In this document: one piece after another, positions 33,035 through 45,857 of the stretch | Layout: the number at the start of each line of letters is the position of its first letter | Numbering within the stretch: position 1 is the stretch's first letter | Source of the DNA: Cerrena zonata | Taxonomy: Eukaryota > Basidiomycota > Agaricomycetes > Polyporales > Cerrenaceae | NCBI GenBank assembly: GCA_038087015.1 | Contig: JASBNA010000012.1 | Coordinates: forward strand, 186,001-250,000 | Direction of reading: 5' to 3' | DNA length: 64,000 nucleotides | Translations under genes and position numbers: made by a program | The notes under the pieces: generated by a model | Told to the model about the DNA's origin: nothing | The model's database searches: none | What the model saw: the letters and a program-made list of their open reading frames with translations, nothing else

Positions 33035-35049
33035 TCACAAGAAAGCGCAATCAGCTTTCCACACTCGTTGTACTAATAATATGTCTCTGCGGAGAAGGTC
33101 ACCAGTTCATGATTTGAAAAACAGCAAAGCAACCAATTACGCACTCTGAGAAAACGCTTGGAATTCGCGTTCTAAATCCGTCCAATGTATATACAGCTCA
33201 GAAAAGCCTAATTGCGGTTTGAAGAAGGGACAGGTATGCCTTATGTGAGTGAAAAGGTTGAAGAAAAGAGGGGAACCAGACGCTCACATGGCTCTGACAA
33301 CACGCTACAGTGACAGAAGAACTCTCTACCGTGGGGATGAGGTCAGGTATTTGGTAAAAGGGTCAAGGACCGCTACGCCTTGGATGGCAATTACTAAAAC
33401 GTGGGGTGCAGGCCGGTGCAAGGGAGGAATCCAAAAAGGCGGTCGGAACTAGGAGCCGCTACCGGTGTTAGGTGCAGCAAGGGTGGTGTAAGGGTATGAT
33501 GTCAAACTACGAGGCAGATCCAGTCACAGACAAGAGAGCGAAATGGAAGCTGAGACAAGCTGCAGCTGGGACAACACAAGCAAAAGCAAGCAGGAAAACG
33601 AAAGCAAAGGACAGTGGGTCGTACTTTTAAAAGCAAAAGGGACGATTTGGAGAGAGACGAGGTGAGAAAAACACGCGAGGCGGTTGGACGTGTGGGCGGG
33701 TGGGGTGGATTATTCCAGGGCACGTGGCGCAGAGCCGTGAAAAAGAGTTCCTGGGTGATATGTTGTCAACGTCTGTAAATCGGTCTTAGTCTTCCTGCCA
33801 ACGCGGGGCGACAGCGTACGACGGGATCTTTCAAGAGGTTGCTCACGGCCACGGATCGCAATGCCAACACTTGCCAACACGCCTCGACAAGCGTTCAATG
33901 AAATCTGCTGACCCGTTGCACGGCTTTGAAAGACGACCGGTTCGAGACCTCAAAAATTGAATTACGTACTAGATTTTCACGAACAATTTCTCCGTAGCCG
34001 AGCTTGATTATGACCGCGTGAAGCTAGGCTTGCCGTCGGCGATGAGCTATCAGGAATGTAGACTTTTCAGGTAAAGACAGTGATAGAATGGTTTGAATGA
34101 ACGACTAGGGTGAGTCAGTGTACTCCTAGTGCCGTATGCGACGTTGGAGAAAGAGTGCTCGACGTCGTGACGGACAGCGGCCAAGAGTGCGCGGAGCCGG
34201 AACAACAATTTCCATGGTAACTTTAGACCTCATAACGCCGGCGATATGATCTCGATCTAATCTCTAAACTTTCTACCCCTGATGAGATAATTTGTATTAC
34301 GCGATTGCATTGAAAATAATTGAATGTTCGAGCCTAATTTAATGTTAACTTTAAAGCTGCGAGATAATGGAGAGTCATACGTACAGCCATACGATAGAGC
34401 TTGAGACTGTTTGACTATAGTTTATCGTAGAAGGAATGATACGAGATTGCAGCTGCATGGAAATACCCCTGAAATGTCATGGAAGGAATCGGATGCACGG
34501 AAATATAGGCTGGCAAGTTGTTCTAGACATAGATGAAATAATAGGTGCGTGTGTGACGAAATGTTCAGAGGAAGAAGGTAGATAATGCCTTGAATGTACA
34601 AGCAGTTTCCCGACAATAAGGAACGCAGTTTGAAATGGGGACTAAAGCTTAAGAGTGATGATCAGCATTGAAAATTCAATACTCAATATTGCTAAAATGA
34701 AAAAGCCAGTATTTCAAACAGGAACAACAAGACGGGGCTGGTGTATTTCCATTATGCACTCACGTTAATTTTACACGATGCAGTGGCCGAATTTGGATGG
34801 CGGGTTCTGCTACTGACACAAATGTAGAGCACTTCAAGATTCTTGAGCAGCGTCGAGAACTTGGTGTTGGGAGAAACGAGACAGCAGACAAACGAGTTTT
34901 AGAAAGCTGTATAGAATAAACGTCGTATCATAGAAGAAGAAAATACAAGATGCATAGTGTATGTATCTACAAATAGAATGCATCAATAACGTACAATCAA
35001 CGGGACAGATACCTCGACAACGAGTCAACTCACCACATATATATCAGAC
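33035..35049. other. 2-kb intergenic region, no gene seen
   Basis: Upstream region of the 1,030-aa gene on one side, 3' side of the anoctamin gene on the other. 33,490-33,720 is purine-rich on this strand (CT-rich as read in the gene), typical of fungal promoters and 5' UTRs. 34,240-34,800 is AT-rich. No exon, tRNA or repeat is convincing. Confidence 0.45.
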
Positions 35050-37503
35050 TCACGCATCCTTCAATACTCTTTGGATCTCATCCAGACCCTCATCAAACTC
35101 CCAAAACGCCTTCACACCGTCCGTGATCTCCTCATCTTCACTCGGCCCAACCTTTTCAGCCAAGCCTCTCTTCTCCTCTCTGACATCTGCAACTCCCAAG
35201 CTCTTCAAATACTGCACCTTGACCACAGTCTCTAACCTCTCTGCTTCCTTCTCCTCCTTACTCCCCTTCCAAAGCAATCTCTCCAGCACATGTCGCACGA
35301 CCACCCTCACGATCATATATCCGTGTGAAGCAGCCAAGGCAACCAACATGGCAGAGAACACTAATTCGCGGGTCGAAGAATCACCATCGTTCAGATGTGA
35401 ATGATGCTTTTCGAGTGACGTCCCGATGGGTTTGCAATGATCAGTAGGGCGGAACAAGTAGATGAGGGCCGAGTTAGTCAGGGCTGCTAGCCAAGTGAGG
35501 AACGTGAGTGTGTCGAGCCAGGGCCCGATGGTGTCGGTTCGGGATGGAATAGGTCTCCGTGCGTGTACGGCAATTTTGAATGCGTCAGAACGCAGCTCTA
35601 GCCAGTTGTTGATAAGCGACATCACTGTAATCGGGATCGAGAAAGATGGATTTGTTTTTTTTAGTGTTTGAAGATTTACCGTGACAGAAGGCGATGCTTA
35701 CCTGGTGCGAGTGGCCAGATCGTCGACCACAATGCGACATATCCGAATTGCGTCACCATCTCACTGTAATCCACGAACAAACTGTACTCAGGCAGGGCCA
35801 CTTCCCTCCTAATGCTCTCCATGAACTCCCTTTCTTCTTTTCCGTTTGCGTTCTTGGCAACTTCACTGCCACTAGCTTCGTCTTCGAACATGACCCTCTT
35901 CTTCTTGGCAGAAGAAGTGATACTGGTTGGTGCGGAGAATGAGAGTCCACGACCATTCCTGAATGAGTCCACGGCTCGAAGGACAAAGGGTAGACCAATT
36001 TCGAGGAATGTGTTTACCACTTGATTGGTAACAGTGAAAGCGAACATCTGGTCCTGAAGACGAGAGGGATTGAGTTTGCTTCGCGCATTCATTCCATCTG
36101 TCTCCCAGAATCCTTTGGAAGTTTGCTTGGGAATTCCCTCGGAGGTTGCACTTGCAGCTAAAGTGCTTGTAGGTCCTACACCAAAGGTCGAGAGTACAGA
36201 GGAAGCCCACGATTTGACACCTGTAGTATTACGGTGGAATAGGTAGGTCTGCACGAAGGTCATGACTTCTTCGCCAAAGGGGACATAGACGAAGGCTGAA
36301 AGGGCCAGACCGAGGTAGGCAACAATGGCGGAAAGGCTGAAGGTCTTGATAGTGAGAGAGGCTTCGTGGCTAGAGTGACGTCCGTGATTCTCCCAATTGG
36401 TGAGACGGACAGCATAACTGTGGTATATGCCGAGGACACGAGGGACGATGGCAGTAAATAAAATGGTCGGACTGAACCCCTATGTGTGGTTACATGTAAA
36501 TCTTCGGTAGACAAGAAACAAAAAGTAAACGCACTATCAGTCTATGTCCGGGGCCGTTGTACAACTGCGTCACGAAAGCTTCGAACACGAAGATCCCGGT
36601 CAGAAGGGATGCGAGAATAGCCGCGAAGAACAGGATGACGGGAATGCTTGTCACCATACGCAAATCGCGCTTCCACCATGCGATAGGTTTGTAGTGTGCT
36701 CTCCGCTTCTCTACTCGGAACGATCCACGCGTTCCCCATCGTACGGACAATACACGTTGTTTGATACGCCACCATTCCACGAACGTAATCGACCATAGAA
36801 CCAGTAACGAGGAGTAGACTGTGGAATATGGTTCGGCGAGGAAGTAGAACCCAGTACCAAGGGCAGATACACCTATCAAAGCTTTGGTGTATGTTGAAAG
36901 AAAGGAGAAATATAGGGCGACGCTTTCGCCGAATTGTTCTTTGATCTGATCAAATTTGACAAAACCAAGTTGAGAGGTCGTCCAAGAGCGTATCCATGCA
37001 TCATTAAATGCGTGATCATGTAGGGCCATTATAGACTCTACGCGGTTCCATTCATCTGATTGAGGAGCTACCCCGAGTCCGCCATCCTCTTCACTGGCGG
37101 TTATGTATGAATGGATGAGACGTAGGGAGTCTGCCGGTGACAACGGAGTGGACTCGAGGTCCTCACCACCGACGGGATGCTTGGAGGGAAGTCCGGAAAC
37201 AAAGTCAGAGTGTCTGTGGAGTATATGCGTTCAAGTCAACACGAGAGGTGTACGATGAATTGCTTACCGTTCCCGAAATGCAAGTCTCTTGAGCAGTGGC
37301 CCTGGGCACGATACGAGCACCAGCAGTTGACCCTCCCTCTCCCCCCGCTTTCCAACGGCTCGCAGAGCACCCTTCTGCAAAGCATCGAGTAGCTTGACAT
37401 ACTGCTGCTCTGCCTGTTGTGCTACTTGTCTCGCGTGCGACCTGGAGAACGTCTTCCCCGGCGAGGCATTGAAGACAATGACGAGATCGACTCTCGGAGG
37501 CAT
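35050..37503 (-). CDS. Anoctamin/TMEM16-like protein (Ist2-like)
   Basis: Multi-pass membrane protein of the anoctamin superfamily; fungal members act as lipid scramblases or, like yeast Ist2, as ER-plasma membrane tethers. Start MPPRVDLVIVFNASPGKTFS at 37503, a ferredoxin-like N-terminal domain, then QLGFVKFDQIKEQFGESVAL leading into the first membrane helix. Repeated hydrophobic helices follow (LVLWSITFVEWWRIKQRVLS, VTSIPVILFFAAILASLLTG, TILFTAIVPRVLGIYHSYAV, YVALWSTIWPLAPVMSLINN). The C-terminus is acidic and short, ending DEGLDEIQRVLKDA. An additional in-frame ATG lies at 37512. Exon joins keep the frame. Confidence 0.88.
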
Positions 37504-38205
37504 ATCTAACAAGAAGGGGGAGAAAATTCAGTTCGAAGTCCCCTCAGTATGATCTGGCCTAAAGGGTGGTAGAACTTGGAGAGGGGGCGTTGGAGCGGTT
37601 ATGACTTCACTGGCACTCAGGAACGTATCTATCGGTTAGCCTCGTGTCAGATGATGGTGAGGTGTGCGGCCTATATGGAAAGTGGTGGTAAGTGTCAAGT
37701 AATAGGTAGTTTCAATAATGTATGTTGGTTTGTACTGGCGCGTTGGAAGTGGATTATGATAATGCTGAATGTAGTACTGTTTTACGTCAGCAGGCTCTTC
37801 AAGTATGCAGCTTCGTTACCGAAATGGCAGGTGAGAAAGAAGAGTTCGAAGCCCGGTAAGCAGTATAATTTATTTGAAAGAAGGTATAGAAAGATTGTAT
37901 GTAATGGGCTTTTAAGCTGGGTATAGAACACTCCCGTATTTAAATTCAGACCTCACTGAGTAGTATGGCTACGGTCGTGGTACTTATCAAAACTCAAAGT
38001 TATGCAACATTATTCTTTTATGGAATGCTACCGTGGACTTAAATAGTTATTCAGCACTCAATAACCACTACAAGGAACATTTTGCCCATCTTGATGTTGT
38101 TCTCAACTGAATTCCGCTCAGTCTGGATTGAAATGCCAACGCGGTCACGTGCATGTTGGGCCTTAGCGCGAAGTTCGCGATTGCCGTTGGTGTTCGTCGC
38201 CTAAA
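37504..38205. other. Divergent intergenic region, no gene seen
   Basis: About 700 bp between the anoctamin and kinesin start codons, holding both promoters. A CACGTG hexamer lies near 38,146. A 116-codon frame at 37576-37926 (+) has unremarkable composition and is not called. Confidence 0.45.
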
Positions 38206-40612
38206 ATGTCCCGATTACCACGACCTCAAGACTCCAGACTACCAGGGCCCTCAGTACCCTCGACGTCGTTCACATTCAAGATGAATGCTGGTGGTGTAAA
38301 ACGCAAGTTCGTACCAGATGAAGACACGAACCCTCCACGGAAGAGACTAGCATCTATCCCCGAGAACTCGACGACCGCCAAACAACCACTACGAGATGCA
38401 CGTCCAGGAGTTAACCTTCGGAGACCAGGAGGTCCATCTGCCCTCACACAACCTAAAGCTCCTGCTTTATCAACTACGCGCAGGACGCAGCGTGCCACTA
38501 GTGCTCCACCTACGAGGGCCGCCCCCATAAGACCGACTACTGCTGCTGCCAGACGACCGGTAGGAAGGGTAGCCTCAGGGTCTTCACTTAACAAACCAGA
38601 AGATCGTTTCAAGTCACTGCAAGACCAGATGTCGAATATCGAGGCCGCTCGTGCAGCGGATGCAGCTCGTCTGGCTGCCGACATGGAGGCGGAACGAACA
38701 AAGGTAGCTGAACTTCAGGCTAACCATCTTGCCTTGTCTCGCGAGCTCTCGCAGGCGAAGACGCAGGAGATTAACCAGAGGAGGGAACTGGGTATGGCTA
38801 GTGAAGAGTTGGACCAACTCAAGAAACGTCACGCTAACGAGATTATGGATCTCGAGATGGATTTGAAGAGGAAGGAACGCGAGAACCGGGAACTCAAGAG
38901 GAGCTTCGAATGACCAAGAGCGATCTCGAGAGGGAACGCGAAACCATCTCACAGCTGAAGGCTACGATTTCGCATCAGTCTACAGCACAGATAACTTTCA
39001 CGACGCAAATTACAGCCTCTCAGGCGCAAGTCACAGCGCTACAAACCGCCCTTGACATCTGCTCCAACCAGAAGACACAAACAACTTTGGATTGTGAACG
39101 CGCTCAGAAACGGATTAATGAGCTCGAGCAGGAAGCCAGGCAACATGAGACTATGCGACGAAAGTTGCACAATATGGTACAAGAACTCAAGGTCGGTGAA
39201 CTCAACAAGTACTCTGGCATATGACGGCTAAATATTACTTTGCTGCGCAATAGGGTAATATTCGTGTGTTCTGTCGTGTACGACCTGTTCTACCGTCAGA
39301 GGTGTCCTCAGATGAGAACCTATGGGCAGAAATTGAGTACCCAGATAATCTTGATCACAAAGAGATTGTCCTTAGCTCAGCGAGCGAGAATGCCATGGGC
39401 ATCGAACGCAAAGACGAATGGCAGTTTAGCTTTGACCGAGTATGTCCTGCTAGTCTCTCTCAACATTTCACTTAATAACGAATGACATAGGTATTCGAAC
39501 CTAATTCGACACAAGCCGAAGTGTTCGAAGAGATTTCACAACTTGCTCAAAGTTGCACAGATGGTTACAATGTCTGTGTATTTGCTTACGGACAAACTGG
39601 CTCTGGTAAATCATTCACGATGGAAGGAGGTTCGGTAAGTAATATCGTCTTGTAATGCTGTGTTCTATGCTTATTTCGTGTATTCTAGACTGAAGTTACC
39701 ACTGGTATGATCCCCCGAGCTGTCGAGCAAGTGTTCCAGGTCGCAGAAGAGCTCAAAAGCAAAGGCTGGGAATATAGGATGGAAGGTCAGATGCTCGAAA
39801 TTGTGAGTTTCGCTTGTTCCGTCCTTTTTTAATCAGAGGTATCTAACACCTATTCCAGTACAACGAGACCATCAACGACCTCCTCGGCAAAGGCGAGTTC
39901 GACAAAAAGAAACACGACATCAAACACGACCTCAAAACTGGTCGAACAACCGTAACGGACGTAGCTGTCGTCCCCCTTAACTCCCCCTCTCAAGTCCGTT
40001 CGCTCCTCGCCTTCGCTCAATCTCGACGTACCGTCGCAGCGACCTTGATGAACGAACGTTCATCTCGATCGCATTCCGTATTCACACTGAGGATTTACGG
40101 TGAGAACAAGCTGACGGGGGAGAGTTGTGACGGCAGTTTGAATTTGGTTGATTTGGCTGGAAGTGAGAGATTGGAGAAGAGTGGGGCTGGGAACGATAAA
40201 GATCGGTTGAGAGAGACGCAGAATATCAATAAGAGCTTGAGTGCACTTGGGGATGTTATTGCTGCTCTTGGTGAGAAAGGTGAAGGGAAGGGGGATAAGC
40301 ATATTCCCTACAGGAATTCCAAGGTATGTTTATGTATTGACCTGCGGGTGTGATAATTTCTGACATACATGGTTATAGCTTACATACCTTCTTCAAAACT
40401 CGCTAAGCGGGAACTCGAAGACATTGGTAGGTATCCGTAGATGTTTTCGATGTAGCAATATTGACCCAATTTCTCTGTAGATGGTCCTAAACTTGTCTCC
40501 TCTAGCTTCTCATCTGAACGAATCCCTGTGCTCCTTGCGATTCGCGACCAAGGTCAACAACACTACCATCGGTACGGCCAAGAAACAAAACCGCTTGGCA
40601 AATTCTTCGTAG
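38206..40612 (+). CDS. Kinesin-14 (Kar3/KIFC type), one frameshift
   Basis: Minus-end-directed C-terminal motor for spindle and nuclear movement. Start [20 protein letters not shown] at 38206; basic, Pro/Ala-rich tail to about residue 125, then a coiled coil. The neck is [19 protein letters not shown], diagnostic of kinesin-14. Motor motifs: P-loop [10 protein letters not shown], switch [10 protein letters not shown], switch [10 protein letters not shown], and [18 protein letters not shown]. It ends [13 protein letters not shown] at 40612. The coiled coil breaks at about 38,896-38,903: the frame ends [12 protein letters not shown], while one added base gives [17 protein letters not shown] and continues the coil. 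No splice site explains this, so one base seems to be missing. Confidence 0.9.
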
Positions 40613-40925
40613 AGACCTACCCATATTCTCTTTCTTTCTCAAGTTCTATCTCTCGCGTCGCCCCAACCGCCTTCTACCGTTGCAATATCAGGTTTTCGCT
40701 CTTGGAATTATTACTCACGTTTATGTACCCATTCGAACTTATTATTTTGTCTTCGTATCTCGATTTCTCTTTGCAATACCGTGTTCTGGCTATATTTGCG
40801 ATACATACAGATTATAACTCTCAGACGGGGGGATAGTGCTAATTGTAAAGAATACTTTGTGAACGAAATAGTGGTAATGGTATGTATATTTTCGCAAGAA
40901 ATGGGTTTGATTAGACATGATAGTA
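40613..40925. other. Convergent 3' region, no gene seen
   Basis: 313 bp between the stops of the kinesin and APN2. T-rich, likely facing 3' UTRs. Confidence 0.45.
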
Positions 40926-42997
40926 TCACTTCGACGAGGAGGCCTCTCGTTTGACTTCGCTGGCCCATTTGAAATAATTACAACGATACTGATGATCGAC
41001 CTCTTCTCGAAGACGTTCGCCCTTGCCCTTGTCATAACCTGGGCCTACTGGTCTGGATATTCCAGTTGCTCAGTACATGGATACGGATCTTAGATGGTGT
41101 CTGTATGGACTCACCGTGAACAAAGATAAAATGCCCGACCTTTGTTTGGGCCTGGCTTATTCGCAATATACTTCTTGGTAATTTCGCCATGGACGTTACA
41201 CTTTGGCGGCGGGATAGGAGTGAACAACGATGACCAGGCCGATTTGCTGGAGCTGCTGTTCTGTGACGAGGAAGGTTCGACCGATAGGGTCGATGCCTCT
41301 TCTGATAGTTGCAAAGCCAGACGATAATCTGCGTCTAATTGGTCCTGTGAGGCGATGGGATTTGCATCCTCATCGGTATCAGAAGGTATGTGTATGACAT
41401 CATTCTGTTGTGTGGATTGTGAGGCGGAAGAATTAGAGGTTTTGGTGAAGAAGGAGGAGATATCAGCTTGACCACCTTTAACTTTCTTCTTAGATCCAGA
41501 TGGAGTAGGAGAAGGTTTCCGTTTCTTGGTGGATGTTATGGGCTTGCTTACTAGTTTGCTACTCTTCGTCTGTGACTTCGGTATCGATATCGACGATGTG
41601 GATGTTGAAGGCTTGGCAGGACCATGAGCCTGGCTAGAGACGACAGACGTTTCTCGAGACTCGGAGGGTACTAGCCCGGGCGGTTCGGGTTCTGAGGGTG
41701 ATTTCTCTGAGTTCTTGCCTTTTCCGAAGAAACTAGACAAGAGCGTTTGCTTCCCAGAGAATTCTTCCCAATGCTTGGCTGCTATACGTGGAAGGTCTCG
41801 TTTGGTCCCCTGCTGTATACAGTCGAGAAGCTTCACCGTTTCCCCGGTTTCGAGGGTGATCTCGTCGTGAAGGTCGACGAATATTGGGCAGTGATCAGAA
41901 CCTTTCAGGGAAGGCTGAATATCACCGTGTTTGATCCATTTCATGAGACCGCGAGTAACGAGAACGTAATCTATCCGTGTCCCATAATTCGTTGCGCGAG
42001 CGGAGATTTTCGTATTCCAACCTATCGATCCATCGAATAGAATAAGAGCTAAGATGTATGGAAATCTCTAACAGTACTTACACGTGAACATTCCTTTGCG
42101 TTCAGGCCAGAATGACCTAACGACGTCAATCATAGGACCATTAGGACCGAGCCAGTTACGAAACCATTGCCTAGCAGGATGCTCCCAGAAGTTTGCAGAG
42201 GTGCTCGGGAGATGTCCGTCACAATGGTCCATTGGAGTAGCACACACATTTATATCTCCGAGGACAATCACTTCTCGATGCTCTTCCTCAATGAGTCTTC
42301 TAACCCTTTCCTGTAGGAGTAGATGATAATTCATCTTGAAAGCTGCCCGAGCATCTGATGTCTCATTCGGGCAGTACACGTTGATTAGTACGAAAAGACC
42401 AAAATCGACAACAAGTCCTCGTCCTTCCGCGTCAAGCGCGTCAAATGAGTGGGGAACGCCACCGTCTTCATCAGGGAACAGTTCGATATCATTTGTAGAA
42501 GGATAAGAGGGAGAAACACGCTCCTCGAATTCCAACGGGGGCTTTGGTTGTAGTGTACCAGAGAGACCTTCTTCGGCTTTTAATGGAGTTATCCTACGCA
42601 GGTCGACGTAGACAGCCACTCCACTGTAACCACCTTTAGTAGCAGGAAACGAGAAGAAAGAAGCAAAGTTTTCCGGTACAGCGACGCTATGCGCAAGACT
42701 GGCCCGTGAAGATTTCATCTCTTGATACTTGTTGGGTGCTACGTTGCATATAGACTATGTAGGTGAGCTCACCTTGGAAGCAAATAATGTCTGCATGGAG
42801 TTCATCTAGAATTCCATTGCAATCCTTGAAGGTGTTCCAGCTAGTCCTCGTAAGACCATTCCTGCACATTTAGTACTGCATAGAGAACGTACGGGTGATA
42901 TTGAGGCAGCGTACGAATACCATTCTATCAAGTGTCAACAATTGAAGTGTCTTCCAAGAGAATTTGAGCGTACAATATTCCACGACAAGATACGCAT
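40926..42997 (-). CDS. APN2: AP endonuclease 2 (Apn2/APEX2)
   Basis: Class II abasic-site endonuclease and 3' phosphodiesterase of base excision repair, nuclear. Start MRILSWNINGIRTLPQYHP at 42997 (the first intron splits N from NGI). Catalytic-core motifs: ADIICFQE, GGYSGVAVYVD, LINVYCPNE, VIVLGDINVCATPMDHCDG, NYGTRIDYVLVTRG and KGSDHCPIFVDL. Next is a PCNA-binding box, KQTLLSSFFGKG, then a Ser/Lys-rich linker. The C-terminal Zf-GRF domain is CNVHGEITKKYIANKPGPNK, followed by GRAFYLCSRPVGPG and the final Cys in QYRCNYFKWAS. The domain order is complete for Apn2. It stops at 40926. Confidence 0.92.
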
Positions 42998-44114
42998 GAT
43001 TATGACCAAGGTGGTCGAAAGTCTAATTTCGAGTCGAGCGACAGGAACATCAATGTTGTCGTGGTACGAGAGAATACTCGGCAGAAGAAAAGATATTGGC
43101 CAACGCTGGGGTTGAACCGGCGACCTTGGTGGTATTAGTTGACTCTGTCACGGTCTAAATATAGAATATCTGCAGAAGGTCTAGCACAACAAACCCAAAC
43201 AAGCGGCTAGCGAACACGGTCACTACCGTCATTCGGAGCTGTTTGGGTACAATTTGTACTGGCATGGTCACCACTATTCGCAACTCGGATATACTTTGAG
43301 TAAATTACTATATACTAGTACGTGAATATCTGAAGTCTGGGCTTTCCTATAACAATGACATATATTCAGCGGTGCTTGGAACTGCTGTTTGTAGCAACAT
43401 GTCCCCCATGTAACCTTAGTTGTACTTTCGGGGTTCATAGCTTATCGCTAACATGAAATTGAGCGAAAGCCTTTTACGGGTAAGTACTGATATCCCCTGA
43501 ATTTGCTTGCTACCGACCCCTACTTCTATCTCCGAGAGATTCGAACACCGATATGTCGGGATATACATGCTGGCCCCATGAGCAATGTGTTTGCATTGGA
43601 TGTCCGAAAGGTCGCCCCTTTCAGTCCTGGTCGATCACCACCAACAAGTATGTAACTTGCCACCGTGAATTATGATCATGGTCAATGTGTATATCATGAA
43701 TTCCACCATTTTTTCCGCCCACCTGTCGCTTACCTGTCGCTCACCTATACCGAGTAATGTAAAGCCGGTCGGTCTTCTAATAGTATGGTTGGATATTGGA
43801 TAATGTGAGTGCTCTTGCAAACTTTATCGCGGGCACTAGAACCTTGGTTTTTGCGGAAGAGACGGTAATGAGCCATATCGTCACCCGATATGCTTGACTC
43901 AAGTCTCGGTTCCGTTCCAGTGCCACACTCCCACTCACAAGATCGGGTAAAGTGTCCTGGCCTCATGCTTGCTAATCCTAAGCTATCCACTATCATACCG
44001 ACGCTCGTTACAAAAAGGTATAAATACCGTACCATGTTGACGATTGAAGGGACCAACCAGATTTGCCCCTCATTCACCATCCCCTCCTACGTCTTCACCA
44101 GATAGTTACAACCA
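42998..44114. other. Intergenic with tRNA-like fragment, no gene seen
   Basis: 1.1 kb upstream of APN2 and of the aldo/keto reductase. It holds a 3' half of a tRNA-like sequence near 43,094-43,135 (minus) without a matching 5' half, and a TATA box near the right end. Confidence 0.4.
44019..44026 (+). promoter_or_regulatory. TATA box of the aldo/keto reductase gene
   Basis: TATAAATA lies 89 bp before the ATG at 44115, within GGTATAAATACCG. Position and sequence fit a TATA-driven, inducible fungal promoter. Confidence 0.6.
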
Positions 44115-45673
44115 TGAGCCTTTTCGCACCCGCCGCACCTCCCACTACTAGCCTCGGTCGTTATCGCCAACTCGCACCCAAAGCTGGTGTCCACGTTTCT
44201 CCCCTCTGCCTCGGTGCTATGAGCATAGGCGATAAATGGGAGAAATTCGGGATGGGTACCATGGACAAGACATCTAGCTTCAAGCTTCTCGATGCTTTCT
44301 ATGAGGCTGGAGGAAACTTTATTGATACTGCCAATGGCTAGTAAGTCGGCCGCTCTCTGTTCGAGATGTATCACGATCCTCATCAACGTCTACTCTTAGC
44401 CAGGACGAGACCTCCGAAGAATTTATTGGAGAATGGATGGAGACGCGAAACATTCGTGATCAGATGGTTATAGCAACAAAGGTACATGATCTTCTCGGTA
44501 TCTTGTAGGACTCATAGCTCACTAATTGCTCGATCAACAATAAATAGTATACTACCGGCTATAAGCGTGGTGATTCGAGTATCAACATCAAGGCGAACTA
44601 TGTTGGCAACAACGTCAAATCGATGCACCTCTCAGTCGAGGCATCGCTCAAGAAACTCCGCACTGACTACATCGACATTCTCTACGTTCACTGGTGGGAC
44701 TATGCAACTTCTATCGAGGAGGTTATGAATGGCTTGCACAACCTTGTCATTCAAGGCAAGGTTCTGTACTTGGTAAGAACGCCGATCCTGTTTGCTATTC
44801 TCACCAAATGCTTACAATATGATAGGGTGTATCGGATACTCCAGCTTGGGTCGTTTCCAAGGCAAACACTTACGCAAGGCTCACCGGAAAGACCCCCTTC
44901 GTTATTTATCAAGGTGCTTGGAGTATTCTTCTTCGGGATCTTGAGCGGGATGTTTTACCCATGGCCAAAGAAGAAGGTGAGTTTGTCTTCAATGGACGTA
45001 GTGAGTAGCTTGTGATGATAATATATTGCAACAGGTATGGCCATTGCCCCATTCGCTGTATTGGCTGCTGGTAAGATTCGTTCGGATGCGGAGGAGCAAC
45101 AGAGGCGTGAAAGCGGAGAAAAAGGTATGCAATGATATTACAGATTTATCTTTCCAGGGTAATGGTTAATGATTGTTTCTAGGCCGTATGACCTTTGGTC
45201 CCAACTGGGAACGAAATGAGAATGAAAGAAAGATCGCTGCGGCTCTTGAGAAGGTCGCCGCTGAAGTTGGTACCAAGAATATAGCTTCAGGTGAGCACTC
45301 GGAGGCAACATCTTAGGGTAAAACTTGGCTCACCCGTTCCGTAGTCGCTATCGCCTATGTGATGCAAAAGACGCCACATGTGTTCCCTATCATTGGCGGT
45401 CGCAAAGTCGAGCATTTGCACAAGAATATCGAGGCTCTCGAGATTACGCTCACTCCCGAGCATGTCCAATATCTGGAGAGCATTCTCCCCTTCGACATTG
45501 GCTTCCCAGCGTCGCGATTCGTAAGTATTATTTATCTAGAATGCATGCGAAGGGAACGCTAATCACGTCTGTTATGCTAGGGATCGGCTGATGACTACAA
45601 CTTCTTGTACAAAAATGCTGGTACTTTTGACAAGTGGCCCGTCCAACAGGCTATTCGTCCCTCAAAGAACTAA
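44115..45673 (+). CDS. Aldo/keto reductase, aryl-alcohol dehydrogenase type
   Basis: NADP-dependent reductase of the AAD branch of the aldo/keto reductases, which in wood- and litter-decay fungi reduce aromatic aldehydes. Start [20 protein letters not shown]. The catalytic tetrad is visible: Asp and Tyr in [12 protein letters not shown] (Tyr spans intron 1), Lys in MVIATKYTTGY, His in [10 protein letters not shown]. Further on come [19 protein letters not shown] and [20 protein letters not shown], and the cofactor-binding end [18 protein letters not shown]. It ends [10 protein letters not shown] at 45673. Seven or so short introns; all joins stay in frame. Likely cytosolic. Confidence 0.92.
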
Positions 45674-45857
45674 TAAATGTTTTCTTTCAACTCGTTTCCG
45701 GGACGTCTCTATGCGAACAGTGGTCCTATCACAAGACGGAAGTAGAGGGTGTTTGTTCAATATCAGAGTAGTAACAACAATGACAATATCGCACAGTAGT
45801 ACGCTTCGTGTATTAATAAGAGTACGAGTAAATCATATACAGAACAGAAGGGATCGT

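Noticed and set aside
38226..38684. 152-codon minus-strand frame opposite the kinesin tail
   Set aside because: Antisense of an Ala/Arg/Thr-rich coding region.
43094..43135. tRNA-like sequence on the minus strand (AAGGTCGCCGGTTCAACCCC and a CTAATACC stretch resembling tRNA-Ile)
   Set aside because: No matching 5' acceptor or anticodon stem; T-stem mismatched. At most a tRNA fragment.
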